DNA of 64,000 nt from Prochlorococcus sp. AG-673-L20 (GCA_003211135.1 QCTN01000003.1:1-64000), one strand, 5' to 3'; counted from the stretch's first letter, positions 48,769 to 58,609 are shown. Numbers and translations: made by a program. Notes: generated from the letters alone by a model not told the origin.

Positions 48769-49992
48769 TTATTTCCAATCTTCAAAAGGTTTAAATTCCT
48801 TGCGAGATTCTCTTATGATATTTCTTACTTCTTCAGCTGTTTTATTATTCTCAATTTGCAATCTGTAAATTTCATCATTCTCTGGTTTCATATAAATAGT
48901 TCCGTTAGGTTTCATTGATTGTTTAAATTTAATTTTTCCAAAAGTTGTTAGACACTCTCCCTTTCTTCTCAGTAAAACCCACCTCGCTTGTTTTCTTTCT
49001 CTCAAACCTATAGTAGTAGAAAATTCAAACCATAATTTCCTAAAATACTCCTGCTTTTTAATAGGCAAGATAACTTGGATAGAAAAACCTATTCGGTTTT
49101 TTTTCATATTAATTGTCTGAGAAGAAACATCATAAGCTCCTTCTTTTCTAAATTTCTCAATTAAATTAGCTAGTTCTTCAGACGTTTGATCATCAATCCA
49201 TGCCTCTTGAACACAAATCTCCTCATATCTTGGACTAATTTTTTGATCTATCAAATTCTCATCACTAGTATTAATTTTTAAAACCCTGACCAAATTTGGG
49301 CATGGAAGATTTAAATTCCCAAGACCTACTCCATAGGAATCAATAGAATATTTATAAGGAATTTGGAAAGATTTAACTAAATTAGAAAGTAAAGCTATTC
49401 CTGTTGGAGTGGATAATTCGCCCTCTATAGAATCAATACTTGAGATCACCTTAAAATTTTTTTTTCTTAATAACTCTATTACCGCAGGAGATGGTATTGA
49501 TAATTTGCCATGATCAGCCTGAATAAAACCTCTACCTAAAGTAGGTTCATTACAAAAAACCTTCTTTGGCTTTAAATATTCAATTGAAGTGCAGACTCCA
49601 ATAATATCTACTAAGGAATCGATTGCCCCGATCTCATGAAAATGGACTTTTTCTGGGTTAATACCATGAACTCTTCCTTCTGCTATAGCTAAAGACTCGA
49701 AAACTTCATAAATTCTTTTTTTTAATTGTTCTTCTAATTGAGCCTTCAGAATTAAATCTTTAATACCTTTCCAATCTCTTTTAGTAGTTTGATCAACTTT
49801 CTCGACATCAACCTGTATTCCTCGAATTGAACAATTTTGAGATTCTCTGAAGTTTAAATAATATAAATTTTCTAATCCAAAACATGCAAGTGTTTTTTCA
49901 ATTTCATATTTTGGTACCCCCAAATCATAAAAAGCACCCAATAACATATCCCCAGAGACTCCAGGAGAACACTCAATTAATATTTCTTCCAT
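48769..49992 (-). CDS. larC: LarC-type nickel-pincer cofactor nickel-insertion protein
   Basis: 407 residues in one uninterrupted frame. The start ECSPGVSGDMLLGAFYDLG and the block VHFHEIGAIDSLVDIIG are diagnostic (DUF111 family). LarC inserts nickel into the pyridinium-thiocarboxylate cofactor of lactate racemase in Lactobacillus, where it is made by a programmed frameshift; no such slip is needed here. larA, larB and larE are absent from this window, so the target may be another enzyme, or the rest of the set may lie elsewhere. Nickel matters in Prochlorococcus (Ni superoxide dismutase, urease). Confidence 0.9.
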   Translation of the reverse strand: MEEILIECSPGVSGDMLLGAFYDLGVPKYEIEKTLACFGLENLYYLNFRESQNCSIRGIQVDVEKVDQTTKRDWKGIKDLILKAQLEEQLKKRIYEVFESLAIAEGRVHGINPEKVHFHEIGAIDSLVDIIGVCTSIEYLKPKKVFCNEPTLGRGFIQADHGKLSIPSPAVIELLRKKNFKVISSIDSIEGELSTPTGIALLSNLVKSFQIPYKYSIDSYGVGLGNLNLPCPNLVRVLKINTSDENLIDQKISPRYEEICVQEAWIDDQTSEELANLIEKFRKEGAYDVSSQTINMKKNRIGFSIQVILPIKKQEYFRKLWFEFSTTIGLRERKQARWVLLRRKGECLTTFGKIKFKQSMKPNGTIYMKPENDEIYRLQIENNKTAEEVRNIIRESRKEFKPFEDWK

Positions 49993-50054
49993 ATCCTTTT
50001 AGTTTTTGAATAATAAGAATTCAAGAGATAAAAACTTGTCAATAATAATCAATA

Positions 50055-50654
50055 CTACACTTTCTTAGATTTTATTTTTTCAATAATTTCGTACTTAACC
50101 ATTCTCAGTGTACTTCCATCCCTAATTACATCGAGGCTTATAAAGTTATTCAGAAATTGAAGAGAGATCTCTCCTTCAATAATAATTTTAAAAGTTGAAT
50201 ATTTTGATATCTTTGAAGGAGGAGAAGAACAAATTTTTATAACAATCTCTTTCTTTTGTGTATTTACATAAACCAATTCTCCTCTTATAGAAAAATAATT
50301 ATTATTTAAATTTAATTCTTCTAATAATTCATTAGGATCCTTTTCGGAAATTTTTCTATCAACTTGATTTAACTGATAAGGGTCCCAAATACCTGCTACT
50401 TGCAAATGTAGATTATTAATATTTTTATTTCGTGGATAAACAATCCAAAAATAATCCTTCTCTAAATTGATATATTTTTTTATCAGAGCTATAGCCTTAC
50501 CAAGAATAACTGTTTCAATTATTTTTCCTTCCTTATCAGTTAATGTTCCTCGATTTATTTGATCAATATTATTTGGTTTATAAATACCTTTAACGATACC
50601 TATCGCCCTGTACTGTAATTTATTTGTAACTTCTTGGATAGGATTTTTAATCAT
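50055..50654 (-). CDS. Cyanobacterial conserved hypothetical, unknown function
   Basis: 199 residues, soluble, rich in Lys/Ile/Asn. Strand-rich stretches include LQYRAIGIVKGIYKP near the N-terminus, then YFWIVYPR, LHLQVAGIWDP and a later YFSIRGELVYV and IVIKICSSPP. This gives the impression of a beta-barrel or OB-like fold with two similar halves. I do not recognise a named family. Same strand as larC and the small exported protein; gaps of about 62 and 45 nt. Confidence 0.6.
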   Translation of the reverse strand: MIKNPIQEVTNKLQYRAIGIVKGIYKPNNIDQINRGTLTDKEGKIIETVILGKAIALIKKYINLEKDYFWIVYPRNKNINNLHLQVAGIWDPYQLNQVDRKISEKDPNELLEELNLNNNYFSIRGELVYVNTQKKEIVIKICSSPPSKISKYSTFKIIIEGEISLQFLNNFISLDVIRDGSTLRMVKYEIIEKIKSKKV

Positions 50655-50699
50655 ATTTGTTTATTTTTGAGAAATGTTTTTAGTAAGAATTTTATTTAA

Positions 50700-50996
50700 T
50701 TAAAGACTTTCTTTTTCTTCAATCTTATTAAATAATTTTAATGCATCATCTATAGCATCAGATGGATTAGTAGCATCATTCATACTATTAGCCCTTCTAA
50801 GCATTTCAACTATTTCAAAAGGGTTAGTAGGTAAAGCTGAGCTATTGGTATCAAATTTTGTAGAGCTATCTATTTCAATTTCATTCAAGTATGATTCCTC
50901 TGCACTTAATATGGATGATTTAATATTGATTAATAAGATAAATAAAATGAAAAATTTGCCTAAACTTGATATTTTTTTATTTAATATGAATTTCAT
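50700..50996 (-). CDS. Small exported protein, unknown
   Basis: 98 residues from the ATG at 50996 (a TTG at 51011 would add five). A basic start and hydrophobic run (KFFILFILLINIKSSILSA) form a signal peptide with probable cleavage after SILSA. The mature part is acidic, about 70 residues, with a helical C-terminus (FEIVEMLRRANSMNDATNP, DDALKLFNKIEEKES). Probably periplasmic or lumenal. No family recognised. Divergent from xth. Confidence 0.6.
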   Translation of the reverse strand: MKFILNKKISSLGKFFILFILLINIKSSILSAEESYLNEIEIDSSTKFDTNSSALPTNPFEIVEMLRRANSMNDATNPSDAIDDALKLFNKIEEKESL

Positions 50997-51068
50997 TTTG
51001 TTTAATTTCAAAACAATTTAAACTTTATTATTATTTGCTATTTTAATTTTACATAATTTGGGAATAAA

Positions 51069-51914
51069 TTGTTAATAGCAACTTGGAATGTAAACTCTGT
51101 AAGAACAAGGCTTTCTCAAATTACTAATTGGATTAATGAGGTAAACCCAGATATACTTTGTCTGCAAGAAACTAAAGTTCGAGATGATGCTTTTCCTTTA
51201 TCGCATTTTGAAGAATTAGGTTATGCAGTTATTATCCATGGCCAAAAATCTTATAATGGTGTTGCAATATTAAGTAAGTTTAAGTTTGAAAATGTAAATA
51301 AAGGATTTATTAACGAGAATGAAGGGGGGGATATTTCTAAGAAATTTAATGAGCAAAAAAGGTTGATTTCTGCAGATATCAATGGGTTAAAAATAATTAA
51401 TGTTTATGTGCCAAACGGTTCTTCAATAGATTCTGACAAATTTGATTATAAAATTAAATGGTTAAATCATCTATCAGCATTCTTAGATGAGCAAGTAAAC
51501 GATGATGATTTAGTTTGTTTTTTAGGTGACTTTAATATAGCTCCAAACGCAATTGATATTCATGCCCCTCAAAAATATGAAGGGGGTATAATGGCTTCAA
51601 AGATGGAAAGAGAAGCACTCAATAATGTTCTTAAAGGAAGATTTATTGATTCTTTTCGGATTTTCGAGAAGAATACTGGGCATTGGAGTTGGTGGGATTA
51701 CCGTAATAATGCGTATGAACTAAATAAAGGTTGGAGAATAGACCATATTTATATAAGTAAAAACCTTTCATCAAAACTCAAAAGCTGTGTAATAGAGAGG
51801 AGTCAAAGAGAAAATATACAACCTAGTGATCATGCTCCAGTATTAATTAATATTGAGATCGATAATCAAAATGAAGATTACTTTGATGGTGATGATGATC
51901 TTTTCGAAATATAA
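51069..51914 (+). CDS. xth: Exodeoxyribonuclease III (AP endonuclease)
   Basis: 281 residues; base-excision repair enzyme that cuts at abasic sites. Catalytic blocks: IATWNVNSVRTRL (residues 3-15, with the metal Asn), LCLQETKVRDD (Glu about 35), VYVPNGS, GDFNIAPN and the C-terminal SDHAPVLINIE with the Asp/His pair. The start is a TTG just before the conserved first strand. The acidic C-terminal tail (DEDYFDGDDDLFEI-like) is usual in this group. Divergent from the small exported protein. Confidence 0.96.
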   Translation: MLIATWNVNSVRTRLSQITNWINEVNPDILCLQETKVRDDAFPLSHFEELGYAVIIHGQKSYNGVAILSKFKFENVNKGFINENEGGDISKKFNEQKRLISADINGLKIINVYVPNGSSIDSDKFDYKIKWLNHLSAFLDEQVNDDDLVCFLGDFNIAPNAIDIHAPQKYEGGIMASKMEREALNNVLKGRFIDSFRIFEKNTGHWSWWDYRNNAYELNKGWRIDHIYISKNLSSKLKSCVIERSQRENIQPSDHAPVLINIEIDNQNEDYFDGDDDLFEI

Positions 51915-52071
51915 TTTCAAAAAGATCTTAATTACTTATAAACCTCAAAACGCTTTATATTAAACAAAAATTTAGAAATATTCTAACTTTATCTTAAATT
52001 CACATTAAATTTAATTATTTACATTCCAAAGTATCGCAATAAAAATATCATAATGTAGAATTTCAATCTAA

Positions 52072-52110
52072 TTGACAAAATTTTTACTTATTTCTAAGTT
52101 AGAACATAAT
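52072..52110 (+). promoter_or_regulatory. Possible hemL promoter region with a palindrome
   Basis: A perfect TTGACA at 52072-52077 is followed at 52092-52104 by TTCTAA-G-TTAGAA and CATAAT (52105-52110). The spacing between TTGACA and CATAAT (27 nt) is too long for one promoter, so at most one of these is a real element. The palindrome could be an operator. Tentative. Confidence 0.25.
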
Positions 52111-52142
52111 GAAATTTTCTCAAAACTACTTTAATTTAAATT

Positions 52143-53444
52143 TTGACTGACATATTAAATACTACTCATTCTGAAGAAGTTTTCTCTTCAGCTTTAGAAT
52201 TAATGCCTGGAGGTGTTAGTTCCCCAGTAAGAGCATTTAAGTCTGTTGGTGGTCAGCCAATTGTTTTTGATAGAGTAAAGGGTCCTTATGCTTGGGATGT
52301 TGATGGGAATAGATATATAGATTACATAGGTAGTTGGGGTCCAGCGATTTGTGGTCACGCCCATCCTGAAGTAATTACAGCATTGCAAGAAGCAATTGAA
52401 AAAGGTACTAGTTTTGGAGCACCTTGTGTATTAGAGAATAAACTTGCCAAAATGGTAATAGACGCTGTTCCATCGGTAGAGATGGTTAGATTTGTAAACA
52501 GTGGAACGGAAGCCTGTATGGCAGTTTTAAGGCTAATGAGAGCATTTACAGGGAGAGATAAAGTAATAAAATTTGATGGGTGCTATCACGGCCATGCTGA
52601 TATGTTTTTGGTAAAAGCCGGTTCTGGAGTAGCTACTTTAGGATTACCAGATTCCCCAGGGGTTCCAAGAACTACAACAGCAAACACCCTAACTGCTCCT
52701 TATAACGATCTTGAAGCTGTAAAAAAATTATTTTCTGAGAATCCAGATGCAATATCAGGAGTAATTCTTGAGCCTATAGTTGGTAATGCAGGATTTATTA
52801 CTCCTGAACCTGGTTTCCTTGAAGGATTGAGAGAACTCACAACTGAGAATGGATCATTACTAGTTTTTGATGAAGTTATGACTGGTTTCAGAATTAGCTA
52901 CGGAGGGGCTCAAGAAAAATTTGGAGTTACGCCTGATTTAACAACCCTTGGCAAAGTGATTGGAGGAGGTTTACCCGTAGGAGCATATGGAGGAAAAAAA
53001 GAAATTATGTCAATGATTGCGCCATCCGGGCCTGTATATCAAGCAGGAACTTTAAGTGGAAATCCTCTAGCAATGACAGCGGGTATTAAAACTCTTGAGT
53101 TACTTAAACAAGAAGGGTCTTATGAGAAGCTTGAGTCAACAACCTCTAGATTAATTGAAGGAATTATGCAATCTGCTGAAAATAATGGTATCGCAATAAA
53201 TGGTGGGAGCATTAGTGCAATGTTCGGATTTTTCTTATGTGATGGACCGGTAAGAAATTTCGAAGAAGCTAAAACAAATAATTCAGAACTCTTTGGAAGA
53301 CTACATAGGGAGATGCTCAATCGAGGAATATATTTAGCTCCAAGTCCATTTGAAGCTGGATTTACTTCATTAGCTCATAGTGAAGAAGAAATTGATAGAA
53401 CGATAGAAGCTTTCGATCAATCCTTCAGCGTTATAAAAAATTAA
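52143..53444 (+). CDS. hemL: Glutamate-1-semialdehyde 2,1-aminomutase
   Basis: 433 residues. A PLP enzyme making 5-aminolevulinate, the entry to heme and chlorophyll. [11 protein letters not shown] opens the fold; [16 protein letters not shown] and [13 protein letters not shown] follow; the PLP lysine lies in [18 protein letters not shown] at about residue 272, and EVMTGFR just before it. Full length. The start is a TTG; the next Met (residue 21) falls after conserved sequence. hemC and hemH are elsewhere in the window. Confidence 0.97.
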   Translation: MTDILNTTHSEEVFSSALELMPGGVSSPVRAFKSVGGQPIVFDRVKGPYAWDVDGNRYIDYIGSWGPAICGHAHPEVITALQEAIEKGTSFGAPCVLENKLAKMVIDAVPSVEMVRFVNSGTEACMAVLRLMRAFTGRDKVIKFDGCYHGHADMFLVKAGSGVATLGLPDSPGVPRTTTANTLTAPYNDLEAVKKLFSENPDAISGVILEPIVGNAGFITPEPGFLEGLRELTTENGSLLVFDEVMTGFRISYGGAQEKFGVTPDLTTLGKVIGGGLPVGAYGGKKEIMSMIAPSGPVYQAGTLSGNPLAMTAGIKTLELLKQEGSYEKLESTTSRLIEGIMQSAENNGIAINGGSISAMFGFFLCDGPVRNFEEAKTNNSELFGRLHREMLNRGIYLAPSPFEAGFTSLAHSEEEIDRTIEAFDQSFSVIKN

Positions 53445-53446
53445 TT

Positions 53447-54253
53447 TTATCTATTATTTCCTCCAACAATTACAGGTGGCATTGATCCACTAGATCCAGG
53501 AAGTCCTGGAACCACTTGTGTACTACCATCCCATTTATCTAGGAATAGTTTAAAAAGTACCTGATCATTTAAACCTTTATTAAGGGTCTCATATCTTAAG
53601 GCTTCCTGTGCTGCAATTTCTACTTCTGTTTTAGCTCTTAAAAGTAGCTGACCAGCTATTTGTTTCTGTTCAATAGCCGCTCTGTATTCCTCAGCTATTT
53701 CTAAACCGGTAAGATCTAAGCTTTTTACATCTACATAATCAAAAGAATTCAATTCCTCAGCCACAGTGTCAGCGACTTTTTCAGAAATAACATTAAATTC
53801 AGTTGCTATTGTTTCTAGTTCATACTGCGAAAATACAGATTTTAAAGCTTTAAGTAAAGAAGGCTGAACTATCTTTTGATAAACATCACTATTTCTGCTA
53901 GCGATTGTCGCAAAAATTCTGCCTGCTTCATCTGGCTTAACCGAATATTTAACAGTGGCTGTTGCTCTAATAACTTGAAGATCTTTTGTTAAGGTTTCAA
54001 ATTTCTCAGGTTGGACTTGAGTTTTTATATCAAATGGAAAGACCGACTGAACGAAAGGGACTTTAAAATTCAAACCTGCTCTTCTTGAACCACCACTTAC
54101 TTTCCCTAAGGTGGTTACTACAGCTACTTGTCCAGAAGGCACAACAAATAGAGATTGTGTTAACAAAAGAAATCCAGTAAAAGATAATACAATTAATAGT
54201 GTTGCAGTTCCTCCTGGTCCCGTTGGAGTGACGTTTTTGAAAGATGTAGACAT
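53447..54253 (-). CDS. Prohibitin/SPFH (band 7) membrane protein
   Basis: 268 residues. An N-terminal membrane helix (about 15-38) is followed by the SPFH domain: VPSGQVAVVTTLGKVSGG, GLNFKVPFVQSVFPFDIKTQVQPE, and helices with GLEIAEEYRAAIEQKQIAGQLLLRAKTEVEIAAQEALR. Prohibitins form large rings at membranes; in cyanobacteria they sit in thylakoid and plasma membrane with FtsH proteases, a role inferred from homologues. It converges on hemL with a 2-nt gap. Confidence 0.92.
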   Translation of the reverse strand: MSTSFKNVTPTGPGGTATLLIVLSFTGFLLLTQSLFVVPSGQVAVVTTLGKVSGGSRRAGLNFKVPFVQSVFPFDIKTQVQPEKFETLTKDLQVIRATATVKYSVKPDEAGRIFATIASRNSDVYQKIVQPSLLKALKSVFSQYELETIATEFNVISEKVADTVAEELNSFDYVDVKSLDLTGLEIAEEYRAAIEQKQIAGQLLLRAKTEVEIAAQEALRYETLNKGLNDQVLFKLFLDKWDGSTQVVPGLPGSSGSMPPVIVGGNNR

Positions 54254-54366
54254 TTAAGTTTGATTTTCATTAATCATATTTAAAGAAATTAATTAATGCA
54301 TTGATTGGGTATTTAATTAAAATATTTTTTTAATAATTGTTTTACTAAATTAACAAATGATAAAAA

Positions 54367-54567
54367 TTATTTTGATTTAAATTTCTGCAATAATTGCAAA
54401 TAAAGATCTTCATCTATTTCTCTTATATCGTATTCAGAAGGCAAGACTCCATGCTTATGCTCATGTGCAGCCATCCAGCAAAATTTCTCAATTTCTGTTA
54501 ATGAAAAACGTGGGTATTCTTTTATTTTTAGGCATAATGAATCAACAAGAGATTCTGAATAATCCAT
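54367..54567 (-). CDS. Small soluble protein, unknown
   Basis: 66 residues, clear ATG. Acidic and helical (FSLTEIEKFCWMAAHEHKHG, then EYDIREIDEDLYLQLLQKFK). The His/Glu/Cys cluster CWMAAHEHKHG could bind a metal but no known family motif is met. It is 27 nt downstream of the YajQ gene on the same strand and may be cotranscribed. Confidence 0.5.
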   Translation of the reverse strand: MDYSESLVDSLCLKIKEYPRFSLTEIEKFCWMAAHEHKHGVLPSEYDIREIDEDLYLQLLQKFKSK

Positions 54568-54594
54568 TATTATAATGTCCCAACTGATAACATA

Positions 54595-55092
54595 TTATCG
54601 ATAATTATTAGCCTGTAGTGGAATTTTATAGGTCTCCTCCAAATTTTCAAGTAACTTAATTGCTAATTGAAGATCATTCTTGCTTTTGCTCATTACTCTT
54701 AATGTTTCTCCGTTAATACTTACATTGATCTTTTTAATTTCGTCTCTAATATCTTTACTTATTTTTTTCGCAATTTCCTGACTAAGCCCTTTCTTTAAAT
54801 TAATAGTTTGCTTAACTTTATTTCCGCTTACTACTTCAACAATGTTGAAATCGAAAATTTTTAAAGAGAGTTTTCTTTTTATTGCTTTTTGTCTAATAAT
54901 ATCAATCACGGAATTTAGAGTTAATTCACTATTTGTAGTTATAAAAATATTGTCTTTTTCTAAATCTAAGGAGGTATCTGTTCCTTTAAGATCATATCTT
55001 TGAGAAATCTCTCTCTTAACTTGATCCAGAGCATTAACTAATTCTTGTCTATCAAAATCAGAGACCACATCAAATGAAAAATTTTCCGCCAT
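54595..55092 (-). CDS. yajQ: YajQ-family nucleotide-binding protein
   Basis: 165 residues, the UPF0234 family. SFDVVSDFDRQELVNALDQ at the start and RYDLKGT near residue 38, then the second similar half with VSNGETLRVMSKSKNDLQ, show the repeated ferredoxin-like halves. Some family members bind cyclic di-GMP and affect transcription; others bind tRNA or nucleotides. No local context decides. Clear ATG. Confidence 0.92.
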   Translation of the reverse strand: MAENFSFDVVSDFDRQELVNALDQVKREISQRYDLKGTDTSLDLEKDNIFITTNSELTLNSVIDIIRQKAIKRKLSLKIFDFNIVEVVSGNKVKQTINLKKGLSQEIAKKISKDIRDEIKKINVSINGETLRVMSKSKNDLQLAIKLLENLEETYKIPLQANNYR

Positions 55093-55157
55093 TATTTATA
55101 TTTAAATTAATTTAATTATTACTCAAATAAACTTAAAAAAAAATAAAAAGAGTTAAT

Positions 55158-55670
55158 TTAATCAAAAAATAACAAACTAACAACCTTACCCATTTCTTCA
55201 GCACATCTACAACTATTTAATAAAGTTTCACTATCGTGAAACGCGAAACAAATTAATTGATCACATCTATTAATGATTTCTTGATTACAAAGACTACTTG
55301 CCATTGGCAAAGGTAACTCATCATTCTCACTTTTCTCAACCAAATGCATAACGCTCTCTAATTGATTTTTAATTTCAGGTAATTGCTTATCTAAACTCTG
55401 TGGTAAAAGAACAGTCAATAAAGAGGGATCAATATCTAAGACAGCTCTTATTACTGCAGCATTAACTCCCTGAGATCCTGAGGTAAGGATATTATGCCCC
55501 TCTTCCGCTAATGATCTCGCGATTAGTTCGATCAAGTGAATATCAACTACAGGTACATGTCGACTTCCCAGAAAAGCAATCTTTCTTTTCCCATTATCCT
55601 GAAGTTTTGCAAGTTCCTGAGCTAAGGTATCAACACCTTCTGTTGAGGGGAGGTCTAAAGAACGGCTCAA
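55158..55670 (-). CDS. SLOG/DprA-like Rossmann protein
   Basis: 170 residues from a TTG. KIAFLGSRHVPVVDIHLIELIARSL (about 29-53), then ILTSGSQGVNAAVIRAVL, reads as the nucleotide-binding loop of the SLOG/DprA/LOG superfamily (GSR..., SGGxxG-like). Such cyanobacterial proteins are often labelled 'DNA recombination-mediator protein A', but this protein lacks the extra domains of true DprA. It is followed on the same strand by nothing close; upstream lies the BioD-DRTGG gene 25 nt away. Confidence 0.75.
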   Translation of the reverse strand: MSRSLDLPSTEGVDTLAQELAKLQDNGKRKIAFLGSRHVPVVDIHLIELIARSLAEEGHNILTSGSQGVNAAVIRAVLDIDPSLLTVLLPQSLDKQLPEIKNQLESVMHLVEKSENDELPLPMASSLCNQEIINRCDQLICFAFHDSETLLNSCRCAEEMGKVVSLLFFD

Positions 55671-55695
55671 AATAAAACGGTTACTACATTTGAAA

Positions 55696-56805
55696 TTAGC
55701 ATTTATCTGAAAAATTGCAGGAAAAATCTATAGTTTCAAGAATATTTTTTAGATTTACATGTTCCTCAACTAATTGAAAAGCATATGATGCCTTAATTGA
55801 TTCATGTATCCTGACATGACCAAAAGCTTGTTCAATAATTTCTACTGAAGCAAGAGTATCTAAGTCTACTTTTAAAATTGGCACTTCTAACTCTTCTGCC
55901 CTATGGATCAGTTGTAAAAGAGGTTCACCCAAACCAGTAAGAATTAAACATTGGGTAGAAGCTTCTAAAGCTGCAAGTTGAATATCAGTTCTTTCGGCTC
56001 CTGTTACGACAGCCATATTTCTCCTTCTTCTAAAAAATTCCATTGCAGAATTGACTCCCATAGCCCCAATACTTAATGTTTCAACGAGTAATTGTTCTTT
56101 TTCAGGACAGCAAATTACTTTTGCATCTAATCTTCTTATAAGTTCCCCTACAGTAACACTTCTGAGTAAAGGGGATTTGGGCATTACCCCAAATACTTTT
56201 ATGTTCATCTCTTGGAGAGAGGGTATTATTTTATTTTTTATTTTTTCTATTTGCTCAGGAACAACAGCATTCAGCACGACTCCTGCAAAATGATCTCCTA
56301 ATTGTTTTTTTGCGTCTAGTAAAGCATCTACACTTTTACTATCTTCCCATAGATTAACTATAAGGACTTTTGCGTTTAAATGTTTTGCAAGTTGCGGAAG
56401 ACTCAAACCATAAATCATTCCTTCATTGAGGCTACCTGCAGCTTCAAGAATATTTAACCCATCAAAATTATCATTTACTAATTCCTCTATTTGTTTAAAC
56501 CCTTTACCTGGATTTAAGTCTTTATTAGTAATTCTTTTCTCAGCAGATATATTATCTAACAATCCTACTGAAGGAATTAAGTTTTCTTCTGAAAGATTTA
56601 ATGTGGAACCAATAAATTTAACATCATCATCTATTAACCCTTCATAAGCCATTGAAGGAAGATTAGTAAGTTCAATACAAGTTGCCAATGGTTTTCCTAT
56701 ACGTATTTTTTTTCCTTGTTCTAGAAGTTTTTTTGATATTCCCAGTACTAACGCTGACTTACCACTAAATGGCTCGCAGGAACCAATTAACAATACCTGA
56801 CTCAT
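55696..56805 (-). CDS. BioD-like P-loop domain fused to DRTGG domain
   Basis: 369 residues. The N-terminal half has a P-loop (GSCEPFSGKSALVL) and looks like dethiobiotin synthetase/CobB-type ATPases. The C-terminal half (about 225-340) holds the DRTGG domain: MAVVTGAERTDIQLAALEASTQ then GEPLLQLIHRAEELEVPIL. This two-domain module is the N-terminal part of long phosphotransacetylases, but no Pta catalytic domain follows here. The ligand and role are unknown; a nucleotide-regulated sensor is the usual suggestion. It is 25 nt upstream of the SLOG gene, likely an operon. Confidence 0.85.
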   Translation of the reverse strand: MSQVLLIGSCEPFSGKSALVLGISKKLLEQGKKIRIGKPLATCIELTNLPSMAYEGLIDDDVKFIGSTLNLSEENLIPSVGLLDNISAEKRITNKDLNPGKGFKQIEELVNDNFDGLNILEAAGSLNEGMIYGLSLPQLAKHLNAKVLIVNLWEDSKSVDALLDAKKQLGDHFAGVVLNAVVPEQIEKIKNKIIPSLQEMNIKVFGVMPKSPLLRSVTVGELIRRLDAKVICCPEKEQLLVETLSIGAMGVNSAMEFFRRRRNMAVVTGAERTDIQLAALEASTQCLILTGLGEPLLQLIHRAEELEVPILKVDLDTLASVEIIEQAFGHVRIHESIKASYAFQLVEEHVNLKNILETIDFSCNFSDKC

Positions 56806-56971
56806 AATGAACGATTTAATTTATCCATAGATTTAAGATAATATTTTTTTAAGAACTATACAATTCTTTATTTAATACTTTTAATCAAATAGATTAAAAA
56901 ACTTAGTGCAAAGTAAAATAATTTATAGTATTTAGAACTATTAACAGAGTCATACAAAATTCAATAGAATA

Positions 56972-57685
56972 ATGAGTGAATTAAAAACTATTGGTATTAC
57001 TGGTGCTTCAGGTGCTTTAGGTGTAGAATTAACAAAATTATTTCGTAAAAAAGGATATAAAGTTATAGGATTTACTCATAGTAAGAATAATCACGAAATA
57101 AACAACGACTCTCCCAATGAGTGGATTAAATGGCAATGCGGAAAAGAATTTTTATTAAAAGAGCACCTAAAAAAAATTGATATCCTAATTCTGAACCATG
57201 GAATCTATGACAAAAGCAAAGAAAATTCGAATTATGAAAGTTCAATAGAAATAAATGCTTTAAGTAAATTAAAATTTCTAAATTTATTTGAAGAAATTGC
57301 CTTCAGAAACAACTCACCAATTGCAAAGGAAGTTTGGATAAATACCTCTGAAGCAGAAATATTGCCAGCTTTAAATCCTTCCTACGAAATAAGTAAATCG
57401 CTTATAGGTCAACTAGTTTCTTTTAAAAAAAATCTTCTCGACAATCATGAAAAGAAAAAATTAAAAATTAAAAAAATTATCTTAGGGCCTTTCAAGTCAG
57501 AATTAAACCCTATCGGGATTATGAGTGCAGAATTTGTATCTAATAACATTTACAATTTTGCGAATTTAAATATCTCTTTAATAATCGTTAGCCCTAACCC
57601 TCTTTCCTATATTCTATTTCCTATTAAAGAAATTTATTTTTTTTTATATTGTAAATTTTTAAAATTATCAAAGATTAATAACTAA
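56972..57685 (+). CDS. Short-chain dehydrogenase-like protein with hydrophobic C-terminus
   Basis: 237 residues. The cofactor loop GITGASGALGVEL (about 8-20) and the catalytic-type YEISKSL Tyr/Lys spaced YxxxK near residue 138 define an SDR. The last 40 residues (NISLIIVSPNPL, SYILFPIKEIYFFLYCKF) are hydrophobic and could dock it to a membrane. It resembles the SDR half of fused sterol-desaturase/SDR proteins of cyanobacteria, but I cannot assign a substrate. It converges on map with a 4-nt overlap. Confidence 0.7.
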   Translation: MSELKTIGITGASGALGVELTKLFRKKGYKVIGFTHSKNNHEINNDSPNEWIKWQCGKEFLLKEHLKKIDILILNHGIYDKSKENSNYESSIEINALSKLKFLNLFEEIAFRNNSPIAKEVWINTSEAEILPALNPSYEISKSLIGQLVSFKKNLLDNHEKKKLKIKKIILGPFKSELNPIGIMSAEFVSNNIYNFANLNISLIIVSPNPLSYILFPIKEIYFFLYCKFLKLSKINN

Positions 57686-58521
57686 AAATCTCTATCTGTC
57701 AAAATTTCTATACCATCTTTCATTACAACGATTGTATGTTCCCATTGTGCTGATAAATTCCCATCTTTTGTTATTACTGTCCATTTGTCATTTAAAGTTT
57801 TGCAAAACTTAGTGCCTTGATTAACAATAGGTTCTACAGCTAATGTCATACCTTCCCGAAGAACAACATTAGGTAATTCGTTAGTTCGAAAATTAAAAAC
57901 GGATGGTTCTTCATGAAGGTTTCGTCCTACTCCATGACCTGTATAATCCTCAACAACACTGAATCCATTTGATATAACAATATCTTCAATTGCACCAGCG
58001 ATATCAAGCAGAGTATTACCTGATTTAATTTTCGAAAGACCAGCAAACAAAGCTTGAAGGGCTACATCACATAGTTTTTGGGCTTGTTCACTTACTTCAC
58101 CCACACAAATAGAAATACAACTATCTCCATGAAAGCCATCTAGATAAGCCCCAGTATCAATTTTAACAAGATCTCCATCCTTAATTATTTTATTTTTGTT
58201 CGGAATACCATGAACAACTTCATTATTAATGCTTGAACAAATACTTGATGGGAATCCATGATAACCCTTAAAACTTGGCACAGCACCCATCTCTCTTATC
58301 CTTTTTTCTGCAAAATCATCCAAATCTTTTGTACTCATTCCGGGTTTTATGAGATCATTTATTTCTCTCAAGACTGTCCCAACAATCCTGCTCGATTTCT
58401 TCATCAAATTTATTTCTCTTAAAGACTTTATCTCGATCCCTCTTCTTTTTTGGATAAAAGGAACTTGATCATTTGATTTAGAATTATTTTTATTTAATAA
58501 AAGATCTGCAAAATGTTTCAT
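57682..58521 (-). CDS. map: Methionine aminopeptidase, type I
   Basis: 279 residues. Removes N-terminal Met. About 30 residues precede the catalytic pita-bread domain (IKSLREINLMKKSSRIVG). Metal ligands are visible: the two Asp in VKIDTGAYLDGFHGDS, His in DYTGHGVGRNLHEEP, and Glu in MTLAVEPIV and SAQWEHTIVV. It converges with the SDR gene. Confidence 0.96.
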   Translation of the reverse strand: MKHFADLLLNKNNSKSNDQVPFIQKRRGIEIKSLREINLMKKSSRIVGTVLREINDLIKPGMSTKDLDDFAEKRIREMGAVPSFKGYHGFPSSICSSINNEVVHGIPNKNKIIKDGDLVKIDTGAYLDGFHGDSCISICVGEVSEQAQKLCDVALQALFAGLSKIKSGNTLLDIAGAIEDIVISNGFSVVEDYTGHGVGRNLHEEPSVFNFRTNELPNVVLREGMTLAVEPIVNQGTKFCKTLNDKWTVITKDGNLSAQWEHTIVVMKDGIEILTDRDF

Positions 58522-58609
58522 TGGAATAAATAATAGTATTAGGTAAATATCATCAAAATAGCCATAGTCTGCATGGCCACCTTAAATCTATCAGTAAGAA
58601 AAACAGAAA

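Noticed and set aside
48769-49992. Programmed frameshift in larC
   Set aside because: The gene is a single continuous frame of normal length, so no slip is needed.
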